Of a stretch of DNA of 64,000 bases, positions 7,564 to 17,408 are shown piece by piece (the stretch's first letter is position 1; each line of letters opens with the position of its first letter). A program made the translations under genes and the position numbers. The stretch spans positions 124,001 through 188,000 of the forward strand of contig DIYP01000014.1 of NCBI GenBank assembly GCA_002427735.1, given 5' to 3'. Under the pieces are notes generated by a model that did not search any database, was not told the DNA's origin, and was given only the letters and a program-made list of their open reading frames with translations. The stretch comes from Flavobacteriales bacterium UBA6051 (GTDB lineage: Bacteria; Bacteroidota; Bacteroidia; Flavobacteriales_D; Crocinitomicaceae).

Positions 7564-10500
7564 ATGGAAAAACTCACCAGATTCTTCTTTTCAATGCGCA
7601 TGATGGCTATGGCCATGGTAGTATTCTTTCTCGCAATCGGAACCGCTACTTTTCTCGAGTCCGCATATGATATTCAAACAGCCAAAATCATTATTTACAA
7701 TGCGCTTTGGTTTGAATTACTGCTTACCTTTTTGTGCATTAATTTGATTGCAAACATTTTCACGTACAAGATGTACAAACGTGATAAGATCGCAATGCTC
7801 ATGTTCCATATTGCATTTATTGTGATAATCATAGGTGCTGGTGTAACCCGGTTCTTCGGTTTTGAAGGAATGCTTCTGGTGCGGGAACAGGCACAGACGG
7901 ATTTTATTTATTCAGCCGACCCATATTTCTGGGTTACCGCTACAGATGGTTCAGTCACATCTGAACCTTTCAGTAAGAAAATGTACATGTCAGAAGTAAC
8001 TGACAATTATTTTAATGTGGAACTTGATGGGTTTCCGAATCGTGCTGAGCCGATTTCAATTGAGTATATAGACTTTAAAAAGAATTTGATCGACTCACTC
8101 GTTGTTAACGATTCTATTAAGGGCACATCGTTGGAAATTGTAACCGGTGGGATGACTTCCAATTATGTTTCTGAAGGAGGCTTTTTAATGGTAGGGCAAA
8201 CACCACTTTCTTATGCTAAGGACGATGTAATGCCTGGTGGAATTGAGATTGTTAAGGACGGTCCGAAAATGATGTTAAAGAGTGCACAGCCACTTCGTTA
8301 TTTAGCAATGTCCTCTTTGCAAGCGGCAAATCAAGCAGGTGGAGTAAATGATTCTATGTATACCAATGTTCCGGCGGATACATTAGTACCTTTTCAGACA
8401 GCAACACTTTATCAAGTGGGCAACGAGCAATTTGTATTCAAAGGCATCCTGAAGAATTCGAAGATGATGCGAATGCCTTCGGGAAGAAAAGATGAAGGAG
8501 TCGATTGTTTAACTGTAAAAGTCACTGATGGAAAAACGAGTAAGATTGTTGATTTAAATGGTGGGTTCGGACAGATTCCGGATAATACGGTGTTCAATCT
8601 TAATGGGGTGAGTTATCAGATGCAATATGGTTCAATGCGCATACGGCTCCCATTTTTCGTAAGATGTGAGGATTTCAGATTGGAAAAGTATCCTGGCTCA
8701 AATTCACCGTCTGCATTTGAAAGTGACGTTACGGTAATTGATGAAGAACTAGATGTCACATTTAGTAAAACGATATTTATGAACCACGTAATGGATTATC
8801 GCGGGTATCGCTTTTTTCAATCAGGTTATGATCCCGATGAAGGAGGAACGCGCCTTAGTGTAAATTACGATTCGTTAGGAACAAACATTTCATATTTTGG
8901 TTACTTGATGATGGGAGTTGGGATGATCATGTCCTTGATCTTTTCAAATGGAAGATTTAGGCAGTTGAATCGTAAACTCAAGAAATCCAGAGAAAAGCGT
9001 GAAAAGATTTTGAATAAGCGTAATGCGACAAAGGCAGCTTCTCGTATGTCAGCTTTTGTTGGTATGTTGCTTCTGTCTTCTTTAGCCTTTGCGCAAGAAC
9101 ATGATCATGCTGAAGGCGACGGTCATGATCATTCGGCGCATAATCATGATGCACATAATCATTCAGCCGATCAGAATCAGGATGATCGTGAAATTATCTT
9201 CCGAATAATGTCTGAAGAGCATTCTGACGAGTTTGCATCATTATTGGTTCAGAACTTTCAAGGACGGATTGTTCCTATGCACACACTCTGCGACCAGTTA
9301 CTTAGAAAATTATACAGAGGCAATAAATACGAGGAGTATAACGCGGTACAAGCGGTAATGAGTATGCATATGTATCAGGAGCATTGGATGGCGCAGCCAA
9401 TCATCTATGTTTCTGGCAAGTCTAATTTGCGTGATAAACTCAAAATGGAGGGTACCCATATTTCGTACAATGATTTAACGAATAAGGAAACAGGTGAATT
9501 CATACTGGCAGCAGATTATGCAAAAGCACATCAGACAATTGAAGCAAAACGTGGCGAATTTGAAAAGCGAGTTATTCAACTTGGTGAACGCTATCAGGTG
9601 ATTAGCATGATCTTTACATGGAAGTACATGCAGTTCGTTCCTTTGCGTGGAGACGAGAATAATAAGTGGTATGTTCCATTCGATCCATTGGTTGTTCAAG
9701 GAGATTCCACTTCGAGAGGAGCGGTCATGCGCTACCTCAATGCATTGAACAAGGCTTCCGAAGATGGTAAGTACGGTAATGCAACAGATCTATTGAACGA
9801 TGTAAAAGGATTACAGCGTGATATTTCCAAAAATGTTGTTCCGAGCGAACGAAATGTAGCCATGGAAATTAGCTACAACAAGATGAACATCTTCGCCAAT
9901 TCTTATAAGTCTTACACCTTGATCGGTGTATTCTTATTGTTGCTTTTCTTTGTCCGCATCTTTGTGAGTTCAGGTGGGAAAGCGTTCAAATGGTTATCGA
10001 GAATTGGGACCATCTTAGCAGCGATTATTTTCTTGTATCATGGATACGGATTATACATGAGATGGGCCATTTCCGGTCATGCTCCTTGGAGTAATGGTTA
10101 TGAGGCAGTTGTTTTCATTGCTTGGATGACCGTGTTAACGGGGCTGATTTTCTCTCGGAAAAATGCTATCATTTTGGCAGGAACAGTGATTTTGGCAGGA
10201 CTGATGATTTATGTGACCGAAATGAATCTTATGGATCCTGAGATCACACAATTACAACCGGTACTGAAATCATATTGGCTGATGATTCACGTGGCGATTA
10301 TAACAGGAAGCTACGGGCCTTTGGGAATCTCATGCATTCTTGGACTATTGAATCTGGCTCTGTACATCATGCGAACAAAGAAGAATGGAGATATTGTTAC
10401 ACTCAATATTAACGAGATCACTTATGTTTCAGAAATGACAATGACCATTGGCGTGTTTATGTTGACCATTGGAACATTCCTCGGAGGTATTTGGGCGAAC

Positions 10501-10848
10501 GAATCATGGGGAAGATATTGGGGGTGGGATCCGAAGGAAACTTGGGCGCTCGTGGCTATTCTTGTATATGCGGTTATCTTACATTTTCGCTTTATTCCAG
10601 CTCTGAAGAGTAAGTTTACGTTCAATGTGGCCTCCTTTTGGGGATACTCAGCGATCTTATTCACGTTCTTTGGTGTGAACTTCTATTTAGTCGGATTACA
10701 CTCTTATGCACAGGGAGATGGGCTGGGTAAGTTCCCGACTTCAATTATTGTAACCACGATCATATTTGCGCTGTTCACTTTGCTCGCATGGATTCGAAAC
10801 AGACAGTACAAAAAGTCGTCTTTAAATGAAGCATTAATCGATGAGTGA
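7564..10848 (+). CDS. ccsBA: Cytochrome c biogenesis fusion protein, ResB-ResC (CcsB-CcsA) type
   Basis: This 1094-residue membrane protein combines an N-terminal ResB/Ccs1 part (residues ~1-480, transmembrane helices near 10-30, 50-70 and 85-105, with a large periplasmic domain) and a C-terminal ResC/CcsA part (~785-1080). The CcsA tryptophan-rich heme motif WGRYWGWDPKETW is present at about residues 977-990. Fused CcsBA carries heme across the membrane and attaches it to CXXCH cytochromes in system II biogenesis, which fits the c-type cytochromes CcoO and CcoP encoded at 22.7-26.7 kb. Between the halves, at ~510-540, is a signal-like hydrophobic stretch ending in AFAQ and then a His-rich linker with repeated HDH/HNH units. 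The gene overlaps bshB1 by 8 bases. Confidence 0.93.
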   Translation: MEKLTRFFFSMRMMAMAMVVFFLAIGTATFLESAYDIQTAKIIIYNALWFELLLTFLCINLIANIFTYKMYKRDKIAMLMFHIAFIVIIIGAGVTRFFGFEGMLLVREQAQTDFIYSADPYFWVTATDGSVTSEPFSKKMYMSEVTDNYFNVELDGFPNRAEPISIEYIDFKKNLIDSLVVNDSIKGTSLEIVTGGMTSNYVSEGGFLMVGQTPLSYAKDDVMPGGIEIVKDGPKMMLKSAQPLRYLAMSSLQAANQAGGVNDSMYTNVPADTLVPFQTATLYQVGNEQFVFKGILKNSKMMRMPSGRKDEGVDCLTVKVTDGKTSKIVDLNGGFGQIPDNTVFNLNGVSYQMQYGSMRIRLPFFVRCEDFRLEKYPGSNSPSAFESDVTVIDEELDVTFSKTIFMNHVMDYRGYRFFQSGYDPDEGGTRLSVNYDSLGTNISYFGYLMMGVGMIMSLIFSNGRFRQLNRKLKKSREKREKILNKRNATKAASRMSAFVGMLLLSSLAFAQEHDHAEGDGHDHSAHNHDAHNHSADQNQDDREIIFRIMSEEHSDEFASLLVQNFQGRIVPMHTLCDQLLRKLYRGNKYEEYNAVQAVMSMHMYQEHWMAQPIIYVSGKSNLRDKLKMEGTHISYNDLTNKETGEFILAADYAKAHQTIEAKRGEFEKRVIQLGERYQVISMIFTWKYMQFVPLRGDENNKWYVPFDPLVVQGDSTSRGAVMRYLNALNKASEDGKYGNATDLLNDVKGLQRDISKNVVPSERNVAMEISYNKMNIFANSYKSYTLIGVFLLLLFFVRIFVSSGGKAFKWLSRIGTILAAIIFLYHGYGLYMRWAISGHAPWSNGYEAVVFIAWMTVLTGLIFSRKNAIILAGTVILAGLMIYVTEMNLMDPEITQLQPVLKSYWLMIHVAIITGSYGPLGISCILGLLNLALYIMRTKKNGDIVTLNINEITYVSEMTMTIGVFMLTIGTFLGGIWANESWGRYWGWDPKETWALVAILVYAVILHFRFIPALKSKFTFNVASFWGYSAILFTFFGVNFYLVGLHSYAQGDGLGKFPTSIIVTTIIFALFTLLAWIRNRQYKKSSLNEALIDE

Positions 10849-11563
10849 TTTTTTAGACATACTGGCCTTTGGTGCACATCCCGACGATGTTGAACTTTCA
10901 GCTTCAGGCACATTGATGAAGCATATTTCCTTAGGAAAGAAGGTAGGTATTGTAGATTTAACTGAGGGACAAATGGGTTCCCGAGGTACAGTTGAGACGC
11001 GATACTCTGAAGCAGCGGAAGCGTCAAAAATAATGGGATTGCATGCACGTGTTAACTTGCAAATGGATGACTGTTTCTTTGAAATTAATGAGCAAAACAA
11101 ACGACTGATCGTAGAACAAATCCGTCGTTTTCGTCCAAAGATTGTTTTCGCAAATGCTGTAAAAGACCGTCACCCTGATCATGGGAGAGGTAGCCAATTG
11201 GTTTCTGAAGCGTGTTTCCTTGCAGGATTGGTAAAATTTGAGACAACTTATAACGGCGAATCACAGGAGGCATTTAGGCCCGAGGCTGTGTATCATTATA
11301 TTCAGGACAAGTACATTCATCCTGATTTCGTTGTGGACGTTTCTGAATTTTACGATCGCAAAATCGCATCTATTTTAGCTTATAAAACACAATTTTATAA
11401 TCCTGAATCTGAGGAGCCCGAGACCCCCATTTCCAGTAAGCACTTCATGGATTTTATTTCATCACGCATGATAGAGTTTGGTAGAAGAATAGGAGTGGAT
11501 TATGCAGAAGGGTTTACTACCGAGCGAATAATGGGCGTAAAGGATTTAACTGAATTACAATAG
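10841..11563 (+). CDS. bshB1: Bacillithiol biosynthesis deacetylase BshB1
   Basis: The 240-residue protein belongs to the LmbE-like zinc deacetylases. It shows the zinc and catalytic motif GAHPDDVEL at residues 11-19 (His13, Asp16) and the second zinc motif HPDH at 111-114. The close match to the BshB1 pattern (LTEGQMGSRGT, YSEAAEASKIMGL) supports N-acetyl-alpha-D-glucosaminyl L-malate deacetylase, the second step of bacillithiol synthesis. Bacillithiol is the main low-molecular-weight thiol in many Bacteroidota. bshA and bshC are not in the window. The start overlaps the end of ccsBA by 8 bases, so expression is probably coupled. Confidence 0.92.
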   Translation: MSDFLDILAFGAHPDDVELSASGTLMKHISLGKKVGIVDLTEGQMGSRGTVETRYSEAAEASKIMGLHARVNLQMDDCFFEINEQNKRLIVEQIRRFRPKIVFANAVKDRHPDHGRGSQLVSEACFLAGLVKFETTYNGESQEAFRPEAVYHYIQDKYIHPDFVVDVSEFYDRKIASILAYKTQFYNPESEEPETPISSKHFMDFISSRMIEFGRRIGVDYAEGFTTERIMGVKDLTELQ

Positions 11564-11681
11564 CGTTCTCCTTTTTTCGGACAATTAGTTCTATTTCTCT
11601 ATTCGATTAGAAGCAACTATTATACCTCGGTTTACGTTCTTAGAATGACTTAAACTGCTACGCACGGAAAACTTATTAACT

Positions 11682-14648
11682 ATGAGAACAGTTGTTTTTA
11701 GTGTTTTACTCTTTGTGGCTAGTTTAACCAATGCACAATGCAACGGCAATTGGACTTCAGTTGATTTTGATTCTTTCGAATATGCAGGAAATTGCCCTTA
11801 TTTGATTCCAGGATCAGTTTATCACTTAACCCCGATGGGAGCCGGGTTTGGCCCAAGCTATAGTGGAAACTTACATTTGTATTTAAATTTTCAGAATGGT
11901 TTCACCGGTGTTGCATTAGATCGACCATATGATGTTTGCATTGGGAATACTTATCAAATTTCCTTTTACCATCGTGATGCTTGGGGAGGAACAAATAATA
12001 CAACCTTCAATATTTATGACGGAAATGGCGTGTTGTTGAATTCAGATAACGTTCCCTGGACGGGAGCAACCTGGAATCAATATGTGAGTCCGCCGATAAC
12101 GGCTACTACGACTATCTTACGTTTAGAGGTTGTAAATAATCAAACTACTGGAAACAACGATATGGTCATCGATGATATGGAACTTTCAGTATGTGACTTA
12201 TCTGAATCAACCAATTACTTGTATTGTAATCAATCAGCACCTATCGACTTGTTTAGTTTGTTTTCGACTAATGTTGTTTCGGGAGGAACATGGTCTGGAC
12301 CTTCAACATTGACAAATGGAGATCAAGGTACCTTTGATCCATCTATAAATTCATTTGGAGTTTACACGTACAGCGTTAGTGGTACTGGATGTCCTGTTTC
12401 ACCATCTCAAGTTAGCGTTCAGGGGATGCAACCAGTAGGTTTAGGAAATGACACTGTTATATGTAGCGGAAATTCGCTCACACTTGACGCTGGGGCTGGC
12501 TATGACTTCTACGATTGGTCAACAACTCAAACGTCTCAAAGCATTACTGTTAATACGGCTGGTGTTTATGATGTGACTGTTGGTATAACCGGTGGTAATC
12601 TTGTTCAGAATGGCGATTTTGAAGGCGGCCTTACCAATGTTTCTAACAATTTTACAACTGACTATGCGTCGGGTACTGGTGGTGCATGGGGCTTACTTTC
12701 AAATCCAGGAGAATATGCTATCACTACGGCAGCCAATCTTGTTCACAACAATTTTCCAGGTTGTACAGATCACACAACTGGAGCGGGAAATATGATGGTG
12801 GCAAATGGAGCCTCAACTGCGAATACAATTGTATGGAGTCAAACGGTCAATGTTGCACCCAATACGGATTATTCGTTTTCATATTGGGCAATGCGCGTAA
12901 GCAATGATCCATCTACATCGGATTTACAATTGTTTATTAATGGAACGCCAATTGGCCCTATCAATTCTACTGGTGCTGTGTGTAATTGGTTGCAGGTTGC
13001 TGACATTTGGAATTCAGGAGCTGCAACATCTGCGCAATTAGAGATTGTTAATCAAAGTGTTTCGGCATCGGGGAATGATTTTGCATTGGATGATATTTCT
13101 TTTGCACCATTGTGTATCTCTCAGGATACCATTATTGTAGGAATTGAAGATCCTACTCAGAGCATTTCCACAGTTAGTCCTTCTTGCGCTGGAGATCAAG
13201 ACGGTCAGATTCATATTGATAACGCACTCGCTGTGGAATACAGTTTTGATGGTGGAAACGTTTGGCAGTCCGATTCTTTTATGGTTAACCTACAAGCAGG
13301 AAGCTATTTGGTTTGTTCGAGAACTTCACTAGGTTGTGAGGTTTGTGGCCCAGCAAATATTGTTGATCCACAACCTGTTATCTTGACAGTAAGCAATGAC
13401 ACTACGATCTGTGAAAATGGAATGGCTAATCTCTCTGCAAGTGCAATTGGAGGTAATAGTTTCCAATACCTTTGGGATCACACGGCGGATACTGGAGCGA
13501 ATCAACAGGATTCTCCGATAAGCAATACGATATACACGGTTATTGCAGAAAATCAAAATGGGTGTGTATCAGCGCCACAAACAATCAATGTAACCCTGTT
13601 GCCACCGTTGATTTCTATTATCACTCCAATTACAACCATTTGTCCTGGAGAGGATACGTATATTGAAACTATTGCAAACGGTGGATTAGGAGGACCGTAT
13701 GATTTCCAGTGGAGCACTGGTGATAGTGGCACGTCGAGCGGTACACATGGTATTACAGTTGCTCCGAATGACTCAACAGAATACACGGTTACGGTTTCTG
13801 ATGGCTGTGAGTCTACGCCATTTGAAATTTCTACATTCGTATATGTTGCTCCTTTACCAGAACCGCAGTTCACTGTAACCAATCCGAATCAATGCGAACC
13901 TGCAGTTTTTGAGATCATCAATACGACAGACCCATCGCTAAACCAATACGTTTATTGGTTGATTGATGGTGAGCATGTCTATGTAAATGAAGATACGATT
14001 TATTCACCTGTTCTCATGGCAGGAGAATATGATATTCAAATGATAGTTACTTCATATGATGGCTGCGTTGATTCAACTACATTCATCAATGCTTTGACAG
14101 TTCAGCCTAAGCCAGTTGCTGCGTTCAGTTATAGTCCTAATCCTGTACAGATGTTTAATACACAGGTTGTTTTCTCCAATGGTTCTCTCAATGCGAATTC
14201 TTATAATTGGTGGTTTCAAGCAGGTGATCCAGAGTTTTCCAGTGAAACAACACCTTCGGTTATATTTCCTGACGGGCAAACAGGAGAGTATGATGTGATG
14301 CTCGTCGCTATTTCAGATTTAGGTTGTATGGATACCTTAATCCTGCAAGTGATTGTTTATCCAGAAGTGTTGATTTATGCCCCGAATGCCTTTACTCCTG
14401 ACGATGATGAGTTTAATCAGAACTGGCGTGTGTTCATGGAAGGAATCGATATTTATGACTTCGAATTGCTATTGTATAATCGTTGGGGAGAATTAATTTG
14501 GGAATCGCATGACGTTTCAGAGTCTTGGGATGGTACTTATAATGGAAGTTATGTTCAGAATGGCACTTATACCTGGGTAATCCAGACAAAGGATATTCTC
14601 AATGATAATAAGCATACCTATAAAGGAAGCGTTTCGGTAATCAGGTAA
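11682..14648 (+). CDS. Large secreted protein with T9SS type B (gliding-associated) C-terminal domain
   Basis: This 988-residue protein begins with a signal peptide (cleavage after about residue 18, ...LTNAQ). Two jelly-roll, carbohydrate-binding-like regions follow (about 25-165 and 305-470; each includes a VIDDMEL or LDDISF ending), then immunoglobulin or PKD-like repeats (about 480-890). The last 90 residues form the CHU_C/gliding motility-associated domain, with PNAFTPDDDEFNQNW, LLLYNRWGELIWES, WDGTYNG and YTWVI. This domain directs export by the type IX system and surface attachment. The role is probably adhesin or matrix protein. The 3' end overlaps the convergent GreA-like gene by 8 bases. 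Confidence 0.88.
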   Translation: MRTVVFSVLLFVASLTNAQCNGNWTSVDFDSFEYAGNCPYLIPGSVYHLTPMGAGFGPSYSGNLHLYLNFQNGFTGVALDRPYDVCIGNTYQISFYHRDAWGGTNNTTFNIYDGNGVLLNSDNVPWTGATWNQYVSPPITATTTILRLEVVNNQTTGNNDMVIDDMELSVCDLSESTNYLYCNQSAPIDLFSLFSTNVVSGGTWSGPSTLTNGDQGTFDPSINSFGVYTYSVSGTGCPVSPSQVSVQGMQPVGLGNDTVICSGNSLTLDAGAGYDFYDWSTTQTSQSITVNTAGVYDVTVGITGGNLVQNGDFEGGLTNVSNNFTTDYASGTGGAWGLLSNPGEYAITTAANLVHNNFPGCTDHTTGAGNMMVANGASTANTIVWSQTVNVAPNTDYSFSYWAMRVSNDPSTSDLQLFINGTPIGPINSTGAVCNWLQVADIWNSGAATSAQLEIVNQSVSASGNDFALDDISFAPLCISQDTIIVGIEDPTQSISTVSPSCAGDQDGQIHIDNALAVEYSFDGGNVWQSDSFMVNLQAGSYLVCSRTSLGCEVCGPANIVDPQPVILTVSNDTTICENGMANLSASAIGGNSFQYLWDHTADTGANQQDSPISNTIYTVIAENQNGCVSAPQTINVTLLPPLISIITPITTICPGEDTYIETIANGGLGGPYDFQWSTGDSGTSSGTHGITVAPNDSTEYTVTVSDGCESTPFEISTFVYVAPLPEPQFTVTNPNQCEPAVFEIINTTDPSLNQYVYWLIDGEHVYVNEDTIYSPVLMAGEYDIQMIVTSYDGCVDSTTFINALTVQPKPVAAFSYSPNPVQMFNTQVVFSNGSLNANSYNWWFQAGDPEFSSETTPSVIFPDGQTGEYDVMLVAISDLGCMDTLILQVIVYPEVLIYAPNAFTPDDDEFNQNWRVFMEGIDIYDFELLLYNRWGELIWESHDVSESWDGTYNGSYVQNGTYTWVIQTKDILNDNKHTYKGSVSVIR

Positions 14649-15090
14649 TATCAAGAATTTTGATTGCCTGCCCATTAAAAGAGATAGATTGACCAACTGT
14701 TCCGTTAATCAGTGCTTTACCCATTGGTGTAACAGGAGAAATACAGAAAATGTCTTTTTCGTCAACTCGAATTGAGCCAAGGCTCACCGAAATAAAAAAT
14801 GTCCCTGAAGAAGTTTCCACCAGGCTTCCAAATTGAATAGGGGTGAGTGGTTGCGATAGATCAATTTTCCCTAAAGTGTTGCGTAGCTCTAGCGCATTAT
14901 TTAGTTGCTTCGAAAGTTTTTCTTGCTCCAACTGTGCCATTGCTCGCCCAGTTTCGTGTTTGTCACCAGCAGAACTTTTCGTGTTTGTGGTGAGTACGTT
15001 ATTCAGGTCATCAAACGCCGCTTGAATTGTTGAAATTCGCTGACCAACTTCCTTTTGAAGGATTTCAAAAATGGCCTTCTTATCAGACAT
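14641..15090 (-). CDS. GreA/GreB C-terminal-like protein
   Basis: The 149-residue protein has a helical N-terminal half (coiled-coil-like, residues ~1-75) and a C-terminal half with the FKBP-like fold pattern of transcript cleavage factors GreA/GreB (GSLVETSSGTFFISVSLG, ISPVTPMGKALINGTVGQSI). It is shorter than GreA, and no acidic pair is evident at the coiled-coil tip, so cleavage-factor activity is uncertain. Such Bacteroidota proteins are often annotated as 3-oxoacyl-ACP synthase, which nothing in the sequence supports. I chose the ATG at 15090 over a TTG at 15099. It overlaps the end of the glycosyltransferase gene by 8 bases. A relative sits in the paa operon at 32534-32977. Confidence 0.65.
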   Translation of the reverse strand: MSDKKAIFEILQKEVGQRISTIQAAFDDLNNVLTTNTKSSAGDKHETGRAMAQLEQEKLSKQLNNALELRNTLGKIDLSQPLTPIQFGSLVETSSGTFFISVSLGSIRVDEKDIFCISPVTPMGKALINGTVGQSISFNGQAIKILDIT

Positions 15091-16210
15091 GCTTTTCAAT
15101 TAGCTCAGTCCAGCGGTCAAGAATTACGCTGTCTTTAAACTGCGCACCATATTCTGCTATTTGCTCTCCATTGAAAGTCGTTCGCTTTGTCTCAATAAAG
15201 TCGAGAAGTGTTTCTGACAATCCTTTGCGATTTCCAATTTCGACGTGAGTTCCAATTTCTTCTGGCATCGTATGAGCTATTCCAACGGGAGTTGTAATTG
15301 TCGGTGTACCGGTTGCCCAAGCCTCGGCAAGTACAATTGAAAAGGACTCATACTCAGAAAACAATACGAACGCATCTGCCTGCTGGTAATAAGGCACAAG
15401 TTCTGCCCATTCTAGTGGTCCAACAAATTTTACATGTTGGTCCATTCCAAAGTGTTTCGTAAGATGCTTCCAATGCTCTACATCTTCGTCACATATAATT
15501 GTTAACTCAAAATTTTGGGAATGCTCTTTTAATGCTTTGAAAGCGCATAACATACCATCTGGATTCTTGGTCTTCTCATCCATTGTAGAAACATGGAGGA
15601 ATTTGACAACACCAGTTTGTTCTTTCGGCACATAAGAATAGAGATCCGCATTTATATGATTACCGATGGTTAGAATGGAGTGTCTTGGGAAATCATCGCG
15701 CATGTCTTTTCTCAAAAACGCTGATACCGCTACAATTGTATCAATGTGACGACGGGTTTTTCTAAGAATTAACTTTTGAACCCACGAACGCTTTTCGCGC
15801 ATGCAAGGCCGGAAGTAGGAACCGTGTTCGACATGAATCAGTGGACAATTGAAACGTTTTTTCGCTTGTACAAATTGTAGTCCTTTAGGAAGGATTACAT
15901 GTCCAATGATCAAGCTGACATTTTTAATCTTTTCCAGTCCCACATCCATCGCTTTTTCCTGCATTTTACGTCGATCTAACAACGATTTTCCACGCGGATG
16001 AGATACTCTTATCTCTCTGAATGCATCATTTTGTCTGTCAGACACTTCAATTGCCGTGGAGTCATCATAACATTCTGTATTGATAACTGTTACTTGATAT
16101 CGGCGAGATAGCAAAGCTGCCTGGCGCTCCACAAAATTACCCAGGAAAGGATGGTTTTTATTGGGATACCAGGAACTAATAATTAGAATATGAACGTCGC
16201 TTTCCGTCAT
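15083..16210 (-). CDS. Glycosyltransferase, GT4/group 1 type
   Basis: The 375-residue protein has the two Rossmann-like domains of GT-B glycosyltransferases. The N-terminal part starts with HILIISSWYPNKNHPFLGNFVERQA, typical of GT4 enzymes. The C-terminal nucleotide-sugar binding part includes LHVSTMDEKTKNPDGMLCAF and the ADAFVLFSEYESFSIVLAEA motif, an E-x7-E element. It probably transfers a sugar to a polysaccharide or glycan carrier in the cytoplasm; donor and acceptor cannot be predicted. It lies 18 bases after the cysteine desulfurase gene on the same strand. Confidence 0.88.
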   Translation of the reverse strand: MTESDVHILIISSWYPNKNHPFLGNFVERQAALLSRRYQVTVINTECYDDSTAIEVSDRQNDAFREIRVSHPRGKSLLDRRKMQEKAMDVGLEKIKNVSLIIGHVILPKGLQFVQAKKRFNCPLIHVEHGSYFRPCMREKRSWVQKLILRKTRRHIDTIVAVSAFLRKDMRDDFPRHSILTIGNHINADLYSYVPKEQTGVVKFLHVSTMDEKTKNPDGMLCAFKALKEHSQNFELTIICDEDVEHWKHLTKHFGMDQHVKFVGPLEWAELVPYYQQADAFVLFSEYESFSIVLAEAWATGTPTITTPVGIAHTMPEEIGTHVEIGNRKGLSETLLDFIETKRTTFNGEQIAEYGAQFKDSVILDRWTELIEKHV

Positions 16211-16228
16211 TTAGGAATGAGTACAAAT

Positions 16229-17368
16229 TTACGCAAGTGTTTTTTCAAAAACAGCCTTTACCTGCTCAAGGGCAAAATCGATCTCCTCTTTTGTTGTATA
16301 ACGTGAAAACGAGAAACGTGCATTTGGTCTGTTCATGTCTGCGCGAATTCCATTCAAAACGTGGGATCCTACATTAGAACCAGATGAACAAGCGCTTCCG
16401 CCAGATACTGCAATCCCTTTCAGGTCCAGTGTGAAAAGGAGCATACTGGATTTATCGTTCTTTGGAAAGCAAACATTTAATACCGTATAAAGTGACTTCT
16501 CCGGATCAATTTCACCGTGAAAGTGGATATCGTCAAAGAATTCTTTTAATTCATTAATCATGTATGTCTTTAGAGATTGTACATGTTCTTGATGTCCTTT
16601 AACATCTTCATATGCAAGATCCATTGCTTTTGCTAATCCAACAATACCATATACGTTTTCTGTACCTCCTCGAAGACCTCTTTCCTGCGCTCCCCCGTGA
16701 ATGAGCGAAGCCGTTTTAATTTTTTTATTGACATAAAGGAATCCTACTCCTTTCGGGCCATGAAATTTATGTGCGGCGCATGTAATAAAATCAACGTCCA
16801 ATTCTTGCATGTCAAATGGGTAGTGTGCCATGGTCTGAACAGTGTCAGAATGAAAATAGGCATCATATTTTCGACAAATTTCACTCACTTTTTTGAGCGG
16901 AAGAAGAGTCGCTATTTCGTTGTTCGCGTGCATGAGAGAGACCAATGTTTTCTCTCCAGTCTGCAAAAGTTCTTCTAAATGACGAAGGTCTACATGCCCC
17001 TTTTCACATACGTTCACATAAGATACTTTTACATCAGTTAACTTGCCAATAGATTCAGCTGTATGTCCAACGGCATGATGTTCTAAATGGGAAGTGATGA
17101 TATGTTTCACACCCAATACTTCAACCGATGATTGAAGCGCCATATTGTCTGCTTCGGTTCCACCAGAAGTAAAGATGATCTCTGAAGGTTGGCAATTCAA
17201 GTGTTTGGCCACAGATCGACGTGAAGTTTCGATGAGAGCCTTTGATTTTCGTCCAAAGGAGTGGGTAGAGGAAGGGTTCCCAAATCCATCACGCAAGACT
17301 GGAATCATAGCATCAACCACTTCCGGAGCGATGGGCGTTGTCGCCGCATTGTCTAGATAAACTGCCAT
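16229..17368 (-). CDS. Cysteine desulfurase (NifS/IscS-like)
   Basis: A 379-residue class V aminotransferase-fold enzyme that removes sulfur from cysteine for Fe-S cluster or thiocofactor synthesis. The PLP-binding lysine is in AAHKFHGPKG (Lys201), the conserved His in SHLEHHA (~94-100), and the catalytic loop SGGSACSSGS carries Cys327. The N-terminal DNAATTP motif is intact. The length and loop fit the IscS-type (group I) enzymes. No iscU or suf gene is adjacent; the next gene downstream is a glycosyltransferase, so the partner is unknown. Confidence 0.92.
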   Translation of the reverse strand: MAVYLDNAATTPIAPEVVDAMIPVLRDGFGNPSSTHSFGRKSKALIETSRRSVAKHLNCQPSEIIFTSGGTEADNMALQSSVEVLGVKHIITSHLEHHAVGHTAESIGKLTDVKVSYVNVCEKGHVDLRHLEELLQTGEKTLVSLMHANNEIATLLPLKKVSEICRKYDAYFHSDTVQTMAHYPFDMQELDVDFITCAAHKFHGPKGVGFLYVNKKIKTASLIHGGAQERGLRGGTENVYGIVGLAKAMDLAYEDVKGHQEHVQSLKTYMINELKEFFDDIHFHGEIDPEKSLYTVLNVCFPKNDKSSMLLFTLDLKGIAVSGGSACSSGSNVGSHVLNGIRADMNRPNARFSFSRYTTKEEIDFALEQVKAVFEKTLA

Positions 17369-17391
17369 ACCTTAATGTTTTTGAATGCGAG

Positions 17392-17399
17392 CAAAGATA
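17392..17399 (-). promoter_or_regulatory. -7 box for the cysteine desulfurase gene
   Basis: On the minus strand the bases read TATCTTTG, an exact TAnnTTTG match, 23 bases before the ATG at 17368. The position fits a leader of about 17 bases. Confidence 0.5.
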
Positions 17400-17408
17400 G
17401 TGAATTTA

